Made by a program: the position numbers and the translations under genes. From the NCBI GenBank assembly GCA_023091665.1, contig JALJCQ010000013.1, forward strand, positions 1,426,001 to 1,490,000: a DNA stretch of 64,000 nucleotides. Direction: 5' to 3'. Origin of the DNA: Pythium myriotylum. Lineage: Eukaryota > Oomycota > Peronosporomycetes > Pythiales > Pythiaceae. Shown one piece after another: positions 1 through 10,505 of this stretch. The stretch's first letter is position 1; every line of letters begins with the position of its first letter. The notes under the pieces were generated by a model that had not been told where the DNA came from, did no database searches, and saw only the letters and a program-made list of their open reading frames with translations.

Positions 1-1855
1 TCTTGGTCTTCAGCGCCTTCAGCAACTTCACAAGCAGCGGTCTTTCGTGCGCTGGTAACTCCCAGAAGAGGTCACTGAGTGCCGGTACAAGCTGATCGTA
101 CACAAACTCGTCGTTGTCCGTATCAAGCATGGTGGCCAGGCGACGCAATGAAGATCGGTGAGCATGGCCGAGCAAAACGCTCAGATCATCTATGTTTGGT
201 GACGACTCGACGCCAGAGTCGATGAGCTCGCGATCGGTCCATGGAGAATGTGAAGCGACTGCAAACAGAACGTCGTCGATGTTCTTTCTATCAGCACAGC
301 CTTCAAGCATAGAGCACACAAAGCGGGCACGACTTCGAACTGGAAGCTTTTGGATGATCGATTGTACTGCCGGCATGCAATCGCGCCAGCGGAAATGGAC
401 CATCGCTTGCCCGAGTTCTGGCTGGAATTCGTGTCTCCCCGGATTCTGCAGTAGAGCGATGAACACATCAACGTCATTCAGTTCGACAGCCGACCGCAGA
501 AACTTGACAAACGCCTTCCGAGTGGTAGTCCACTCGCGTTTTGTTGCGAGAACTTGCCGTGCGAAGGCGACAGCAACGTCACGCGGTCCTGTCTTCACCA
601 GTTCTTCAAAACCGTGTGCTGCATGGTCAATGTCTGGGGCGGCTGCCAGGCTGAGTAGTTCAGTCGCTCGTGGAAGAACCACGAGAGCGGACATCGATCG
701 ATACAAGGAATCAACTGTGGCGCTGGGACGGTCCAAGATTCCTAGGGGTAAGACTTCTCTTTGCACGTTCACATCGTACGAAGAGATATCGACATATTTC
801 TTGACACCAAGTTGCATCCATGGGCCGAGAAGCATTGCTGACATTCTCTCGCTTGACGATTCGTCGTGATTGCTGAGGATTCCTAGTGTAGCAAGGTACA
901 GATTGTACTCGCCAACATGACAGTTACAGAAAATCTCCAAACATTGCGCGACTGATAAGTCGTTGCCGCTGAGTTCGTTGAATTCCTCCACGCGCTGAGT
1001 AACATGGACGAATAGTCTGCGGCGGGACGTCTCTTCCTTCCTGAGCCACTCTGCAGTTTCTATGCGACGGCGCTTCCTCGAAGTCGATGTAGTATCAAAG
1101 AAGCCTTCAAGAGATTCCACGACAGCACTTCGCAGCATTTGTACACCGGCTGGGTATGGAGCATCGCCCACGATATCGTACTCCAGACTGAGGCGCATTC
1201 CAAATGTTACTGGGCTGGCGGTAACCGCGCAAATGTTCAGATATGCAGCGAACTTGATCGAGAACTCGCTCATCGCTCCTGGATCCCAGTTCGTTTCCGA
1301 GTGGTTTGGCTGTGCGACGACGATGCTGCCGCCCTCAAATTTTCCGGGTAAGACCACGAGCAGCTTCCCAATCACAAAGCGATCATTTCCTTCGTCATTA
1401 GCGCGAGCAGATTCGTGGGCTTGATGCACTCTCGAGTCTCCGCTTCGATGGAGAACCAGTCGGCGGAAAGAAGTGTGGATACAGGTATCCTGAGGGATTC
1501 TCAATTGGTCTCGAACTGCCTCCACTAGCTCGCTGAGAAACTCACTCCACGCGTGGTTCCGTTGCACCAGTTCCTTCGCAGGTATGCTGACTGTACAACC
1601 GTCACTAGCATCGGCATGCCTGTCTTCACTGCTGCCACTGGCTCGACGCGCGATCCGCCGCACGTCATTTTCCCGGAGCGGAATTGACAAATCTTCCTCA
1701 TCTCCAACCAGTGCGAGCCCCACGGGCGGGAACATGGCGCGCTCGCCGTTCGCAACGCGGCGGACAGACCCCGTCAGCCGGTCGATCGCGTGCGCCACGG
1801 CCTTGAGCTTGTCGTCGCTCTGGGCGGCCGACGGTATCGTGTAGGCCTCTTCCAT
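1..1855 (-). CDS. 2-oxoglutarate/Fe(II) oxygenase-like protein lacking iron ligands (3' partial)
   Basis: An open frame runs on the minus strand from an ATG at 1855 (MEEAYTIPSAAQ) through the left edge without a stop, at least 618 codons. Residues 160-230 align with the neighbouring plus-strand gene (LLVVLPGKFEGGSIVV against TLVVMLPSKFSGGELVV), so the two are divergent paralogues. In the neighbour the iron site is HxD plus a distal His. Here the HxD position reads H144-Q-A and the distal His position reads Val (ICAVTASPV, about residue 211), while the Arg that would hold 2-oxoglutarate remains (MRLSL, 221). The fold is probably kept, but Fe(II)-dependent catalysis looks lost; this is inferred from missing ligands, not tested. 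The following 380 residues are helical sequence without a domain I recognise. There is no frameshift within the window, so it may be a functional pseudoenzyme and not a decaying gene. Confidence 0.75.
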   Translation of the reverse strand, partial: MEEAYTIPSAAQSDDKLKAVAHAIDRLTGSVRRVANGERAMFPPVGLALVGDEEDLSIPLRENDVRRIARRASGSSEDRHADASDGCTVSIPAKELVQRNHAWSEFLSELVEAVRDQLRIPQDTCIHTSFRRLVLHRSGDSRVHQAHESARANDEGNDRFVIGKLLVVLPGKFEGGSIVVAQPNHSETNWDPGAMSEFSIKFAAYLNICAVTASPVTFGMRLSLEYDIVGDAPYPAGVQMLRSAVVESLEGFFDTTSTSRKRRRIETAEWLRKEETSRRRLFVHVTQRVEEFNELSGNDLSVAQCLEIFCNCHVGEYNLYLATLGILSNHDESSSERMSAMLLGPWMQLGVKKYVDISSYDVNVQREVLPLGILDRPSATVDSLYRSMSALVVLPRATELLSLAAAPDIDHAAHGFEELVKTGPRDVAVAFARQVLATKREWTTTRKAFVKFLRSAVELNDVDVFIALLQNPGRHEFQPELGQAMVHFRWRDCMPAVQSIIQKLPVRSRARFVCSMLEGCADRKNIDDVLFAVASHSPWTDRELIDSGVESSPNIDDLSVLLGHAHRSSLRRLATMLDTDNDEFVYDQLVPALSDLFWELPAHERPLLVKLLKALKTK

Positions 1856-1991
1856 TGCTCACCTTCCCGTTTTTTTGCCTCTGAGCTGCTGAGGGCTCCA
1901 TGTGACCAGCAACCCATCTGTTGAGAGAGGTTTCCCTCCACTACTAGGTATCCATCGTGGTCTTGGCGCCAAATTCGAAAGGCGATCCGTC
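1856..1991. promoter_or_regulatory. Bidirectional intergenic region between divergent oxygenase paralogues
   Basis: Only 136 bp separate the two divergent ATGs (1855 minus, 1992 plus), so both promoters must lie here or inside the genes. An in-frame upstream ATG at 1902 would shorten it to 46 bp; I prefer 1992 because the paralogue similarity and the charged start MGRRRQRDES begin there. No clear initiator motif was identified. Confidence 0.4.
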
Positions 1992-4440
1992 ATGGGCCGA
2001 CGGCGACAGAGAGACGAGTCGCTCTCGCGTCGACGCTACGAGTACGACGACCGCCTGGAGCAAGCGTCGCGCGCGCTCGAGAACTTGGACCGTCCGGGCG
2101 ACTGCTTCGTGGCCGGAACGTTCGCCGAGTTCCCGCTGCCGGGCGTGGAGATCCGCTCGCAAGGCGACGAGCGCGAGCCAGTGCCTCTCCCGCTCACCGA
2201 GTATCACGCGAAGCAAGTGATCAGCAAGTGCCACCTGGCGCCGTATGGCCATGGCGAAGATACTATTATCGACACGAGTGTGCGCAACACATGGGAGCTC
2301 AACGCCAACGAATTCGCGACCACGAATCCGCAGTGGAGCCGGTTCATCGACAAAATCCTCACGTCACTGCGCGCGCCGCTGGGCATCGCCGAGGCTGCTC
2401 AAGTGGAAGCCAAGCTGTACAAACTACTGCTCTACGAAGAAGGAGGCAAGTTTGAGCGGCACCAGGATAGCGAGAAGGAGCCGGGGATGTTCGGAACGCT
2501 CGTCGTCATGCTACCGAGCAAATTTTCGGGTGGGGAGCTTGTCGTGCACCAGCCTTCGTCGGCGAAACAAGGAGAGCCGCACCTTTGGGATCCAGCACAG
2601 ATGAACTCTTTTGACGTCAAGTTTGCGGCCTTCTACGGTGACTGCGCTCACGAAGTCAAACCAGTCACTGGAGGGTATCGCCTCTGCCTCACCTACAACC
2701 TCGTGACAACTACTGCGGCCGAGATCCCTCGCTTTGCTGGAACTGACAAGATACAAGAGGCGGTCGCATTGGCGCTGTCGTATTATTTCACGGAGCCACT
2801 TCAACCAAAGCGTCCCCGGTACTCATGGTCGTCTCAGGCTGCAGTTGCTTCCAGCTATCGCCACTTCGTCTACATCCTCGAGCACGACTACTCCGACCAG
2901 GGCTCCGTTTCGAGTTTCTCAAGAACAAAGACCATCTCATCGCGCAGAGTCTGGTCAAGTTCTGCGAAGATATGGGTGGAGAATACGTGCTGTATTTATC
3001 GAAGCTTCATTACTCGCAGGTGTCCGACCCGGATGTGGACGATGTAGATCCAGAGATCACAGTGACTTTGCAGAAACCGTGGGTGAAGTTTGGCTCCTCC
3101 ACTCCAGTGAAATGCCCTGATGTCGATGTCGAGCATATTTATAAGGTTGCACCTGCTGGGTTTCTGGAGGGTGTCGACTTTGACGACTGCGAAACTGAGT
3201 ACACGGGAAACGAAGGAACACGCGAAGACCAGTGGTATGACACTGCAGCGCTCGTCATTCAGCCTATTGCAAAAGAGTTCGACCAACTGAGCCAGGCGAG
3301 TGCGGCTGACGCAACAGCTACTCTTGCTCAGCTGGTTGAGGCCAGATCACCTATCGCAGCCGAGTTTGCCCGAAAGTTCCTTGCCAGGCGTCATGATTGG
3401 ACAAGTGGATCGCAATCCTTCAGACAATGCATGCGGTTGATTCAGACGCTGAACGATCTAAATATCTTTCACATGCTACTCCGGAGCGCGTCTGGCTTTG
3501 ATTTTCACCCAAGCATGTACAACGCAGTCGCGCAATTCAGCTGGGATGCCTGCATTGATACACTGGTTGACCTTGGGCGGTCAGCGAAACTTCGAAGCAG
3601 GGTGAATCTTGTGACCTCTACATTGCACGGAGAGGGATCCATCTCTCGGATTGCGAAATTGCTCGATTTGCTGGACTTGGCAATTACAAAAATTGAATCT
3701 AGCAAACCGCAATATTCTTGGAAGCGCGAGCCCCTGGATTCATTTCTCCAGCCAACACCCGACGAGTATTGCCGCGTGTTGCGTCTTGCGTACCAAGTTT
3801 CTGAGGAGAAGTTGGTCTATTACTTGACCTCTAGCGATGACCGGGCACTCATCACGTTATTGCTTCCTGCCTTCCTGGGGTTTGTAAAATCACTTCACAG
3901 CGTCGATTCTGTCTCGCAAGTGATCGGTTCACTTCTTCAGCAACTTCGAGCTCGCCTTCCAGCACTGCGTAATGCTCCGTTTGCAGAGGTGAAAGTCGAC
4001 CATGATTGCGATATATGTCATGCACTGCAAGTTTTCCTTCATTCAGATTCAAGAGACCAGACTCAACTCACTGCGAAACACAAGACACAGTTTAAGCACT
4101 TCGAGTCAGTCCTCAAGCGGACCAACAGCTAAAGAAGCCCGAAGGTGGATTACGTTGAGGTGGGGGCTTTACATACCAGGTAACAAAGCAGTTTGGAGAA
4201 AACAAACTTCTTGCCGACGCTCAAGTCGTACTCGATCAACTCACTCAAGTCCACGCCGACAATTCCGGAGGAACTCCTCCTGAGGTCATTCACCTACCAC
4301 CACTCCAGCCGCCACTGACGCCCGAGACCAACACACCACGCTCACTTCCCCGATTAGCCTCAATGATCCACCCCGCCCAGTTCCAGCCACAGACTTTATT
4401 GGCCCCGGATGTCATCGTTATTGACGACGATAGTGACTAA
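1992..4440 (+). CDS. 2-oxoglutarate/Fe(II) dioxygenase-like gene with broken frame and C-terminal SUMO-interacting-like motif
   Basis: Counting from ATG 1992, the protein shows an HxD motif (H157, D159 in KFERHQDSEKE), a distal His (H220 in DCAHEVKP) and a 2-oxoglutarate-binding Arg (R230 in GGYRLCL). That is the complete facial triad of the prolyl-4-hydroxylase-like 2OG-Fe(II) fold. Near 2905-2910 the frame must shift: coding continues one frame over as LRFEFLKNKDHLIAQ, consistent with loss of one base in a G run. The second frame is clean to a TAA at 4130, then coding resumes from about 4160 (GFTYQVTKQFGENK) and ends at 4440 in VIVIDDDSD, a textbook hydrophobic-acidic SUMO-interacting motif. 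I could not find a splice pair joining 4100 to 4160 in frame, so a second lesion is likely there. It is either a recent pseudogene or a gene hit by sequencing indels. A cysteine pair (DCDICHAL) lies near 4010. Confidence 0.65.
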
Positions 4441-4576
4441 AATGTAACGGTGGATATCAGACCTGCCAACGATCACCATCACCTATTTTTTTTGTGGACT
4501 AACCTGCTGATATCGAAATAGCAAGTTGTCGTTTTAATTCGCGGTTTCGCTTCTTCATACCAGCACAAACCCGAAG

Positions 4577-5445
4577 ATGGCGACCCTCGAGCCCAAGTCA
4601 GGGAAGCTGTACAAAGTATGGTGGTCTGCACTTATCATCGAGCGACGAGCGCAGGACTGAGCAATCGATCTGTGCATTTCATAGTTGGGGCACGGGCTAT
4701 TTGGATCAAAGTGGACCGAGAAGTGGGTCCACCTCGACAACCATGTGCTCAAATACTTCTCGATGGCGTCGGAGCAGACACCGCTGTTCTCGCTCTCGAG
4801 CGGCAGACAAAGTTGCTCTGTTGAGCTTGCGTCCTACGACTTCGTCCTCCAGGATGACGTGCGAGCGCCCGGTCTGTTGGGAACTATGAGTCTGGGTTGC
4901 TTACGGCGACTCTGTCACAGAACCGCATTACTCGCAAGTATGCATTCCACCTCGTGCCAAAAAGCAAAGTGAGCGAATAGTCTGGTCTTCACCATCGAAA
5001 GTTTGCATATCATTTTACGGCATTTGTACAGCAGGCATCGAAGGGATACATCTTCGCATGCGCGAACGATCGTGAACTGCGTGAGTGGCAGGATGCATTC
5101 CAGGTGTGATCTTGCTGAAGCATCTTGCTTGGAGAGTTCAACATTTCACGGTCATCTGTCATTTCAGGCGCGTCTCAACCCACCACCAGACTCCGATCAG
5201 CCTCCCGGGTGGGTAAGAATATATGGTCGAATAAGGGATTCGTGTGCTCAGCAGCCTTCGTAGAGTCAAAGAAAAGCTATCGCGAGCAGTCTATGCGTTT
5301 GCAGAGGTAAGAAAACGGTCGCCATGACCATGCGAGACATCTTTCAGCCACTGATGTACTTGTTGCACAGTGTGATCCTCGTCGTACGGGTCGAGTAGAC
5401 GTGTCGAAACTCCGTTTTCTGCTCCAATCCATATCCTTCCCTTCC
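4577..5445 (+). CDS. PH-domain plus EF-hand-like N-terminal exons, probably of the CLU-like gene that follows
   Basis: Exon 1 (4577-4615) encodes MATLEPKSGKLYK. An intron at 4616-4684 (GTATGG...TAG) leads to exon 2 (4685-4968) with LGHGLFGSKWTEKWVHLDN, a typical pleckstrin homology start. Introns 4969-5031 and 5104-5167 flank exon 3 (5032-5103), encoding QASKGYIFACANDRELREW, whose invariant PH Trp closes the domain. PH domains bind phosphoinositides or proteins at membranes. Exon 2 needs a one-base correction near 4883-4888 to link APGLLG to NYESGLL. Further on, 5250-5306 can encode a helix (SLRRVKEKLSRAVYAFAE), a 64-nt intron fits 5307-5370, and 5371-5445 encodes an EF-hand-like loop (CDPRRTGRVDVSKLRFLL). 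Joins after 5200 and into the frame at 5539 are not resolved. Same strand, close spacing and a second EF-like loop at 5554 argue for a single gene. Confidence 0.6.
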
Positions 5446-5538
5446 TAAGATGGACCGCGGATGCTGTTGATTTGAGTAACAAAGCTGTTTTCTTTAATCA
5501 CAAGATGCGATTTCGAGTACGTAGGCTGGCATGGCACA

Positions 5539-8500
5539 ATGACCGAGTATTCGCTAATGCAGCAGCAGCTGGATCCCAATGTCGACGGCAAGATCCCTCG
5601 CGAGCAGTTCCTCCGAGTTATCAAGCAACACTTTACCGCTCATGAAGAACAACTTACAAATGGCTCCGACGTGGACATTGCACCGAGAATTTTTATCGCA
5701 GATCCATCGGAGATCGAAAAAAATAAAAATGATGGCGAGCCGGAAGTTGTGTCCGAGGTAGACTGGCCAGCTGAGCAAAGAGACGAGAACAATCACGGGA
5801 CGTCATCGCTAAACCCTGAAGATCCAAGACCTCCCGAATCAACCTCAGAGCTAAGCGAGCGAGACTGGCATTCAGCATACTTAAACCTGCTTGCTCCTTC
5901 AAGCGAGGAAGAGGTTATCGCCCGTGGATTGGAGATGGCAGCGTTGATCGGAGAGTTTCGGCTTGCTGCCGAGCAGGCCATGGAGGAGATCATTCACGAC
6001 TTAGCGCTAGAGACAGGCCTTCGTAGATGGGTACCATTGCCTCTTGAAAACGACCAATTTCTTACTACGGACTACGTCATGCATCATGAAGCAATCCGTC
6101 GTGAAGTGATGAAGTTTTGTGTTAGGGGCTTGATCATCTACGTGACGCGAGATAGCGCGGCCCACCTCACCTTTGGCCAGCAACTTCGAGCTGCAAAAGC
6201 ACTTTCCTTGGCGATCGATCAAGTCCAAGCAACGATGCTGCAGATTCCACTGCAGTGTACCGTGGATTATCTGGGGTTTCGCGGATTTGTCATACCTCCT
6301 CTCAAGCCTGGTGGTGATCGGATAACGAGCTCAGGCCTGCTTACGTGCGGCAAGGCAACCCAACAAGCAATCCAGGCAGAGTTGTGCACAGTGTTCCAGC
6401 ATCTTGGGGTGTACGTGGGTAAGGGAGACGAGGGGTATGACCAGGAGACAGATCGACTACCAGCATTTACCGGAATGACAGTCGGAGCCACAATTACCGC
6501 ATCTCACGTCCTTCTCCACAATCTCTTTAACGTACTCCCTGTGGATATAGCGGGCGCTGAAGATTCCGACTTCCATCCGTTTCGGCCCGAGTACGTGTCG
6601 TCTGTAGGCGAGACATTCCCGTTGCACGCGCGTGCATTTTCAGATCCAGCCACTTCATACTTGACAGCAGTTCATCATACCGTTTTTCAACAGGCTGCCA
6701 TCGGCGCAGGAGAGAATCTTCGATGTGAAGTAATCCCAGCATTTGTAAAAAGCGTCGAGTCGAGGTGGTCGGAGGTGTTTGACAGTTTAACGCTCACGAC
6801 GGCTCTCCACCAAGAAGGAATCAACATGAGATACTTGGGACTTTGCTATGAAAATGCTTCGACGCAGCATGTGAAGCGCTTGTTTCTCTCCGAGATGATC
6901 GCTCGTGTGTGTAAGCGAGAGCTGCAAGCAGCCCTCCAGCATGACGTGTATCGTGTGGAACAAGGGGGGAGCATATCGTCTCAATCTGGTGATCTAAACG
7001 ACAGAGCCGACGAGCGGTCCAGCACGACAGAAATGATTCATTGTGTAGTGAGGCGCATGACAAGTCGCATTATCGTCGAATTCCTCAACCTGGCGTTCGG
7101 GCAAGCATCAGCAGACTCAGCATCATTTTGGGAAGATAGGATTTCTCCCCTCGTCCTGCAGCATTTCGTGTTCTCTTGCGACTCTGTCAGGCAGGAACTC
7201 ACTGCATCGATCCGAGAAATTCGTTTTCAGTCGACGCCGCAAGTGCTACTGGCCTTCTTGTACCATGCCAACGTCGAGATTGATAGTTACGAGTTTGACC
7301 TCACGGGAGATTTTCCTTTTGACGAATCTTCTACTGCCCGTCTGCGCCCCCATTCAAACGTACTCTGTCAAACAACTTCTGGATGTGCTCGTACCATGGT
7401 TCGTGTCAGCGCGTTTATTGAATCTGGAGACCGCCTGGAGGCACTGGAGTTGCTCAAAGCTCGAATCGCAGTAGAGGAGACTACTTCAGGTGAAGTGTGT
7501 TCGCCAACACTAGCTCGTATGTTCATTGCAGCTGCGGAGCTCAGCCTAGGTGTTGCCAATTTAGAGTTGGCTGACGTGTACTCAACACTTGCAGTCGAGG
7601 CAAGCCCTGCGCGATCCGCACTGTTGGCTCTAGCACTTCTGACTAGACTGCGAGTTATGAGCGCAATGGCGCGCCCACTTCACGAACTCATCGAAACCTT
7701 CACTGGTGCAGTCCAGCTTGCCACCTGGCATTTGACGACAAACCATCCGTTGATGGTCAAATTTTACATGACGATGATGGACATTGCGAGAGATCGAGAA
7801 GACGACGTTCTTGCATTCCAACTCTTCGATGATGCCGCAGCTCTAATGAAAGATTGCTTCGGGAGGTCTACCTTGATGTACGCAGAAGTTCGTCTACAGC
7901 AAGGGGAAGCCTTAGTCCTGGCAAATCGCTTTGAGGAAGCCTTAACTATGCTGGATGAGGCAATGACAGTCTTCGAGAAATGTCCCTCTGAAACTGACCT
8001 AAGTGATGCTGATACCATGGAGGCGCATTTGAAAGCCGCCCATTGCCTCCAAATGATCGCCAAAGCGCAAGCAGCCCAACCGTGTGCGAATGCTAATGAA
8101 ATGGCACTTGGTACAGCCTTGCGCGCATTTAATGCAAAAGCTCGTCTTCTTCCAGCTGGCCATACAGATATGATCGCTTCATTGCTCCAGCTGGGGCAGC
8201 TAAGCATTGACCTCGGAGATTGGTTTCGGGCATTAGAGTATTACCGGCCAGCGCTAAGACATATGAAATCAAGTCTTGAGTCGATTAATGAACTCCGACA
8301 GATAACCCAGGCCACGATCAATCTCTATTTACGTGCAATACCTCCCGATAAGCTTGCGGTAAGTAGAGTTGAATTACTGAGGAACTCGCACGCGACTGAT
8401 GGTTCGTTTCCGATGCTTCGCAGATCATTGACAAGACAAGATCGCGCTTCTCGAATGCTTCGAGCTCTTTTGAAACTGCTTTAGTCTGTGCGCACGATGA

Positions 8501-8882
8501 TGATGCCGCGCCAACAGACGCGAGGAAGCTAATGCGTTTAGTTACTCAAGAGTTGCTGACACGTGACCCAATCGAGTATGTGGAAGAGCTCATCACCAAA
8601 GCCGACCAAGAGCTACAAAGTCTTCGTAAAGAACGTCTCGCACAAGATATCACTGCTCGGCTTTCCGCGGAAGACCCAGTCGCGTTATCACGGGCGCCAG
8701 CGTCACCAGAAGCAACGTCACGCTTTGCGTCCTTCACTATTGGCCAACGTTCTCCACAAAGCCACACTGTATCAGCTCACTCATCTAATCCGTGCTCACT
8801 GACTACAGCGGCAGGTGAGCTCACTTACGGTGCCCGCCTCGCTGCTGTGCTTTATCTTGCGTCTCTTTCAGACGAGCAATAG
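5539..8882 (+). CDS. CLU-like (clustered mitochondria family) protein with TPR repeats
   Basis: The long exon runs from ATG 5539 to 8358. A 65-nt phase-0 intron (8359-8423, GTAAGT...GCAG) joins it to 8424-8882, which adds 152 residues and replaces the false in-frame stop at 8484. Residues 7-28 form an EF-hand-like loop (LDPNVDGKIPREQF, with Gln instead of Glu at position 12). Residues 160-470 resemble the central CLU domain, best seen at 423-434 (LHQEGINMRYLG) followed by an EMIARVCKR helix. Residues 640-920 contain TPR-like helical pairs (for example FEEALTMLDEAMTVFEK). CLU proteins bind nuclear-encoded mitochondrial mRNAs and control mitochondrial distribution; whether this divergent member does so is inference. 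The frame stays open upstream of 5539, so the true N-terminus is probably the PH exons at 4577. The Ser-rich C-terminus has no recognised domain. Confidence 0.7.
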
Positions 8883-8990
8883 AAAGATGTTCCATCTCCG
8901 TCGTTGTGGAGTTTGTAGCCATCTTGTCGAGTGACATTTCTAGTCACTAGCGCGAAATGAAATCTCGTAGAAGATTTGGGAATTGGACAC

Positions 8991-10488
8991 ATGACGGACA
9001 AGGAGTCGATGGTGGATGGCGACGAGCAGCTTTCTGGTGCAAACACTCGCGGATCATGCGCGAGGCCTTCGTCTCCTGGCGCCAATGTCTCAGACCACCA
9101 TCGCGACGTCGTCTTCATCCACTCCGACGCGTACTTTCGCGCCCTGTCACGACTCCCAGTGCACCCGCGACGAGAGCAAATGACACTAGCGCTGCTCATG
9201 GCGCTATCGGCCGAGCACAGCGAAACCGGTGAAGACTCCGAAGGCACGTCGGGAAAAGTACCTCCGTTCGGCATGCAGTTCATAGCACCTTCCCTCGCGA
9301 CGGATGACGAGCTCGCGCGATTCCACGCACGCGACTACATCCAAGCTCTGCGGCGCACGGCACTCGGTGAGATCACGACGCTGAGCACCACCCCAAGGAA
9401 GAGCGGTATTTCTCACGGCAAACCAGTCTCGGACAAAGACTGCGAGGAGTTTGAACTTGTCGACGATGCGCACGTGTTCCCGGGTTTGTACGAGTACTGC
9501 CGCTTCGTCGCTGGTGCGTCCCTCACGGCAGCCGAGGCACTCAAACATCTCATCAGTAAATGGCGCAGCAAGCAACAAGACAGTTCAGCGGCAAGTATTC
9601 CTGCCCCTGTCGCGATCAACCTTGGAGGCGGGCGACATCATGCGATGCGCGGTCAGGCGAGCGGATTCTGTTATGTGAACGATGTCGTGCTTGCCATTCA
9701 ACGACTATTGAGTCCCGCTAGTACCACGCGCATTGAGCGTGTGTTGTGCGTCGACATTGATGTACACCACGGTGATGGTATACAGGAGGCCTTCTTCTTC
9801 AGTCCACACGTGACGACGATCTCGTTCCACTTGATGGAGCGGGCTTTCTTCCCTGGCACGGGGGCTCAGGATGAGATTGGACTAAAGCGAGGCAAGTATC
9901 ACAACATCAACGTGCCTCTGCGTCGAGGCATTGTAGATGCCCAGTTCCACGCCATATTCAAAGCGATTGTAGAGAAAGCCGTCGAATGCGTCGATCCTGA
10001 CGTGCTTGTGCTTGTGGGAGGAGTAGACACTCTCGCCAGAGATGGACTTGGGGGATTCAATCTCACCAGTTCCGGAATCTCGGACTGTGTCAGGACGCTA
10101 GCTGGTTTCAACCTTCCGATCCTTCTTCTAGGTGGTGGCGGTTATAGTGGTGCGGATGCATGCCGAGCGTTGGCAGCAATGGTCACGACGCTGACTTCTC
10201 CGGACTTTTCGAGTTGGCAGCGCTTTGTTCCTGACCATTGCTTCTACGAAGAGTACGTGCCTCATCAAATTGAATAACATGAGATGCGAACTTATCCTTC
10301 CGATTTGACGCAGGTATGGCCCAGATTTCCAGATGATGACCAAGACCGTCATTCACCGACCGAACTCTAACACGGATGAATCGCTGGAGAATATCCAAGC
10401 AAAGGCGATTGCAACACTCGAGAAAGCGAGATCGGCTCTGCTCTTGAGTAAAACTGAGGGAGTATTATCAAAGCGGAAGCGAGCTTGA
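8991..10488 (+). CDS. Class I (HDAC8-like) zinc-dependent histone deacetylase
   Basis: Exon 1 is 8991-10252 and exon 2 is 10314-10488, joined by a 61-nt phase-2 intron with a GTACGT donor, giving 478 residues. Splicing restores the family C-terminus EEYGPDFQMM, which an unspliced reading loses at a stop at 10277. The catalytic set is complete: tandem His at 216-217 (GGGRHHAMRGQASGFCYVND), zinc ligands D257, H259 (DIDVHHGDG) and D346, and the transition-state Tyr 385 (GGGGYS). Spacing between D257, D346 and Y385 equals that in human HDAC8 (D178, D267, Y306). It should remove acetyl groups from lysines, in nucleus or cytosol; substrate is unknown. Compared with HDAC8, an insertion of roughly 40 residues lies around 120-165. 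I start at ATG 8991, the first ATG of the frame. The gene ends 17 bp from its convergent neighbour. Confidence 0.93.
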
Positions 10489-10505
10489 TGGTGTGATGAC
10501 TAATC

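Noticed and set aside
8424..8484. Stop at 8484 as the end of the CLU-like gene
   Set aside because: A GTAAGT...GCAG phase-0 intron at 8359-8423 bypasses it and opens another 152 residues in frame.
10253..10277. HDAC ending at 10277
   Set aside because: The GTACGT donor and CAG acceptor restore the conserved EEYGPDF segment of class I HDACs.
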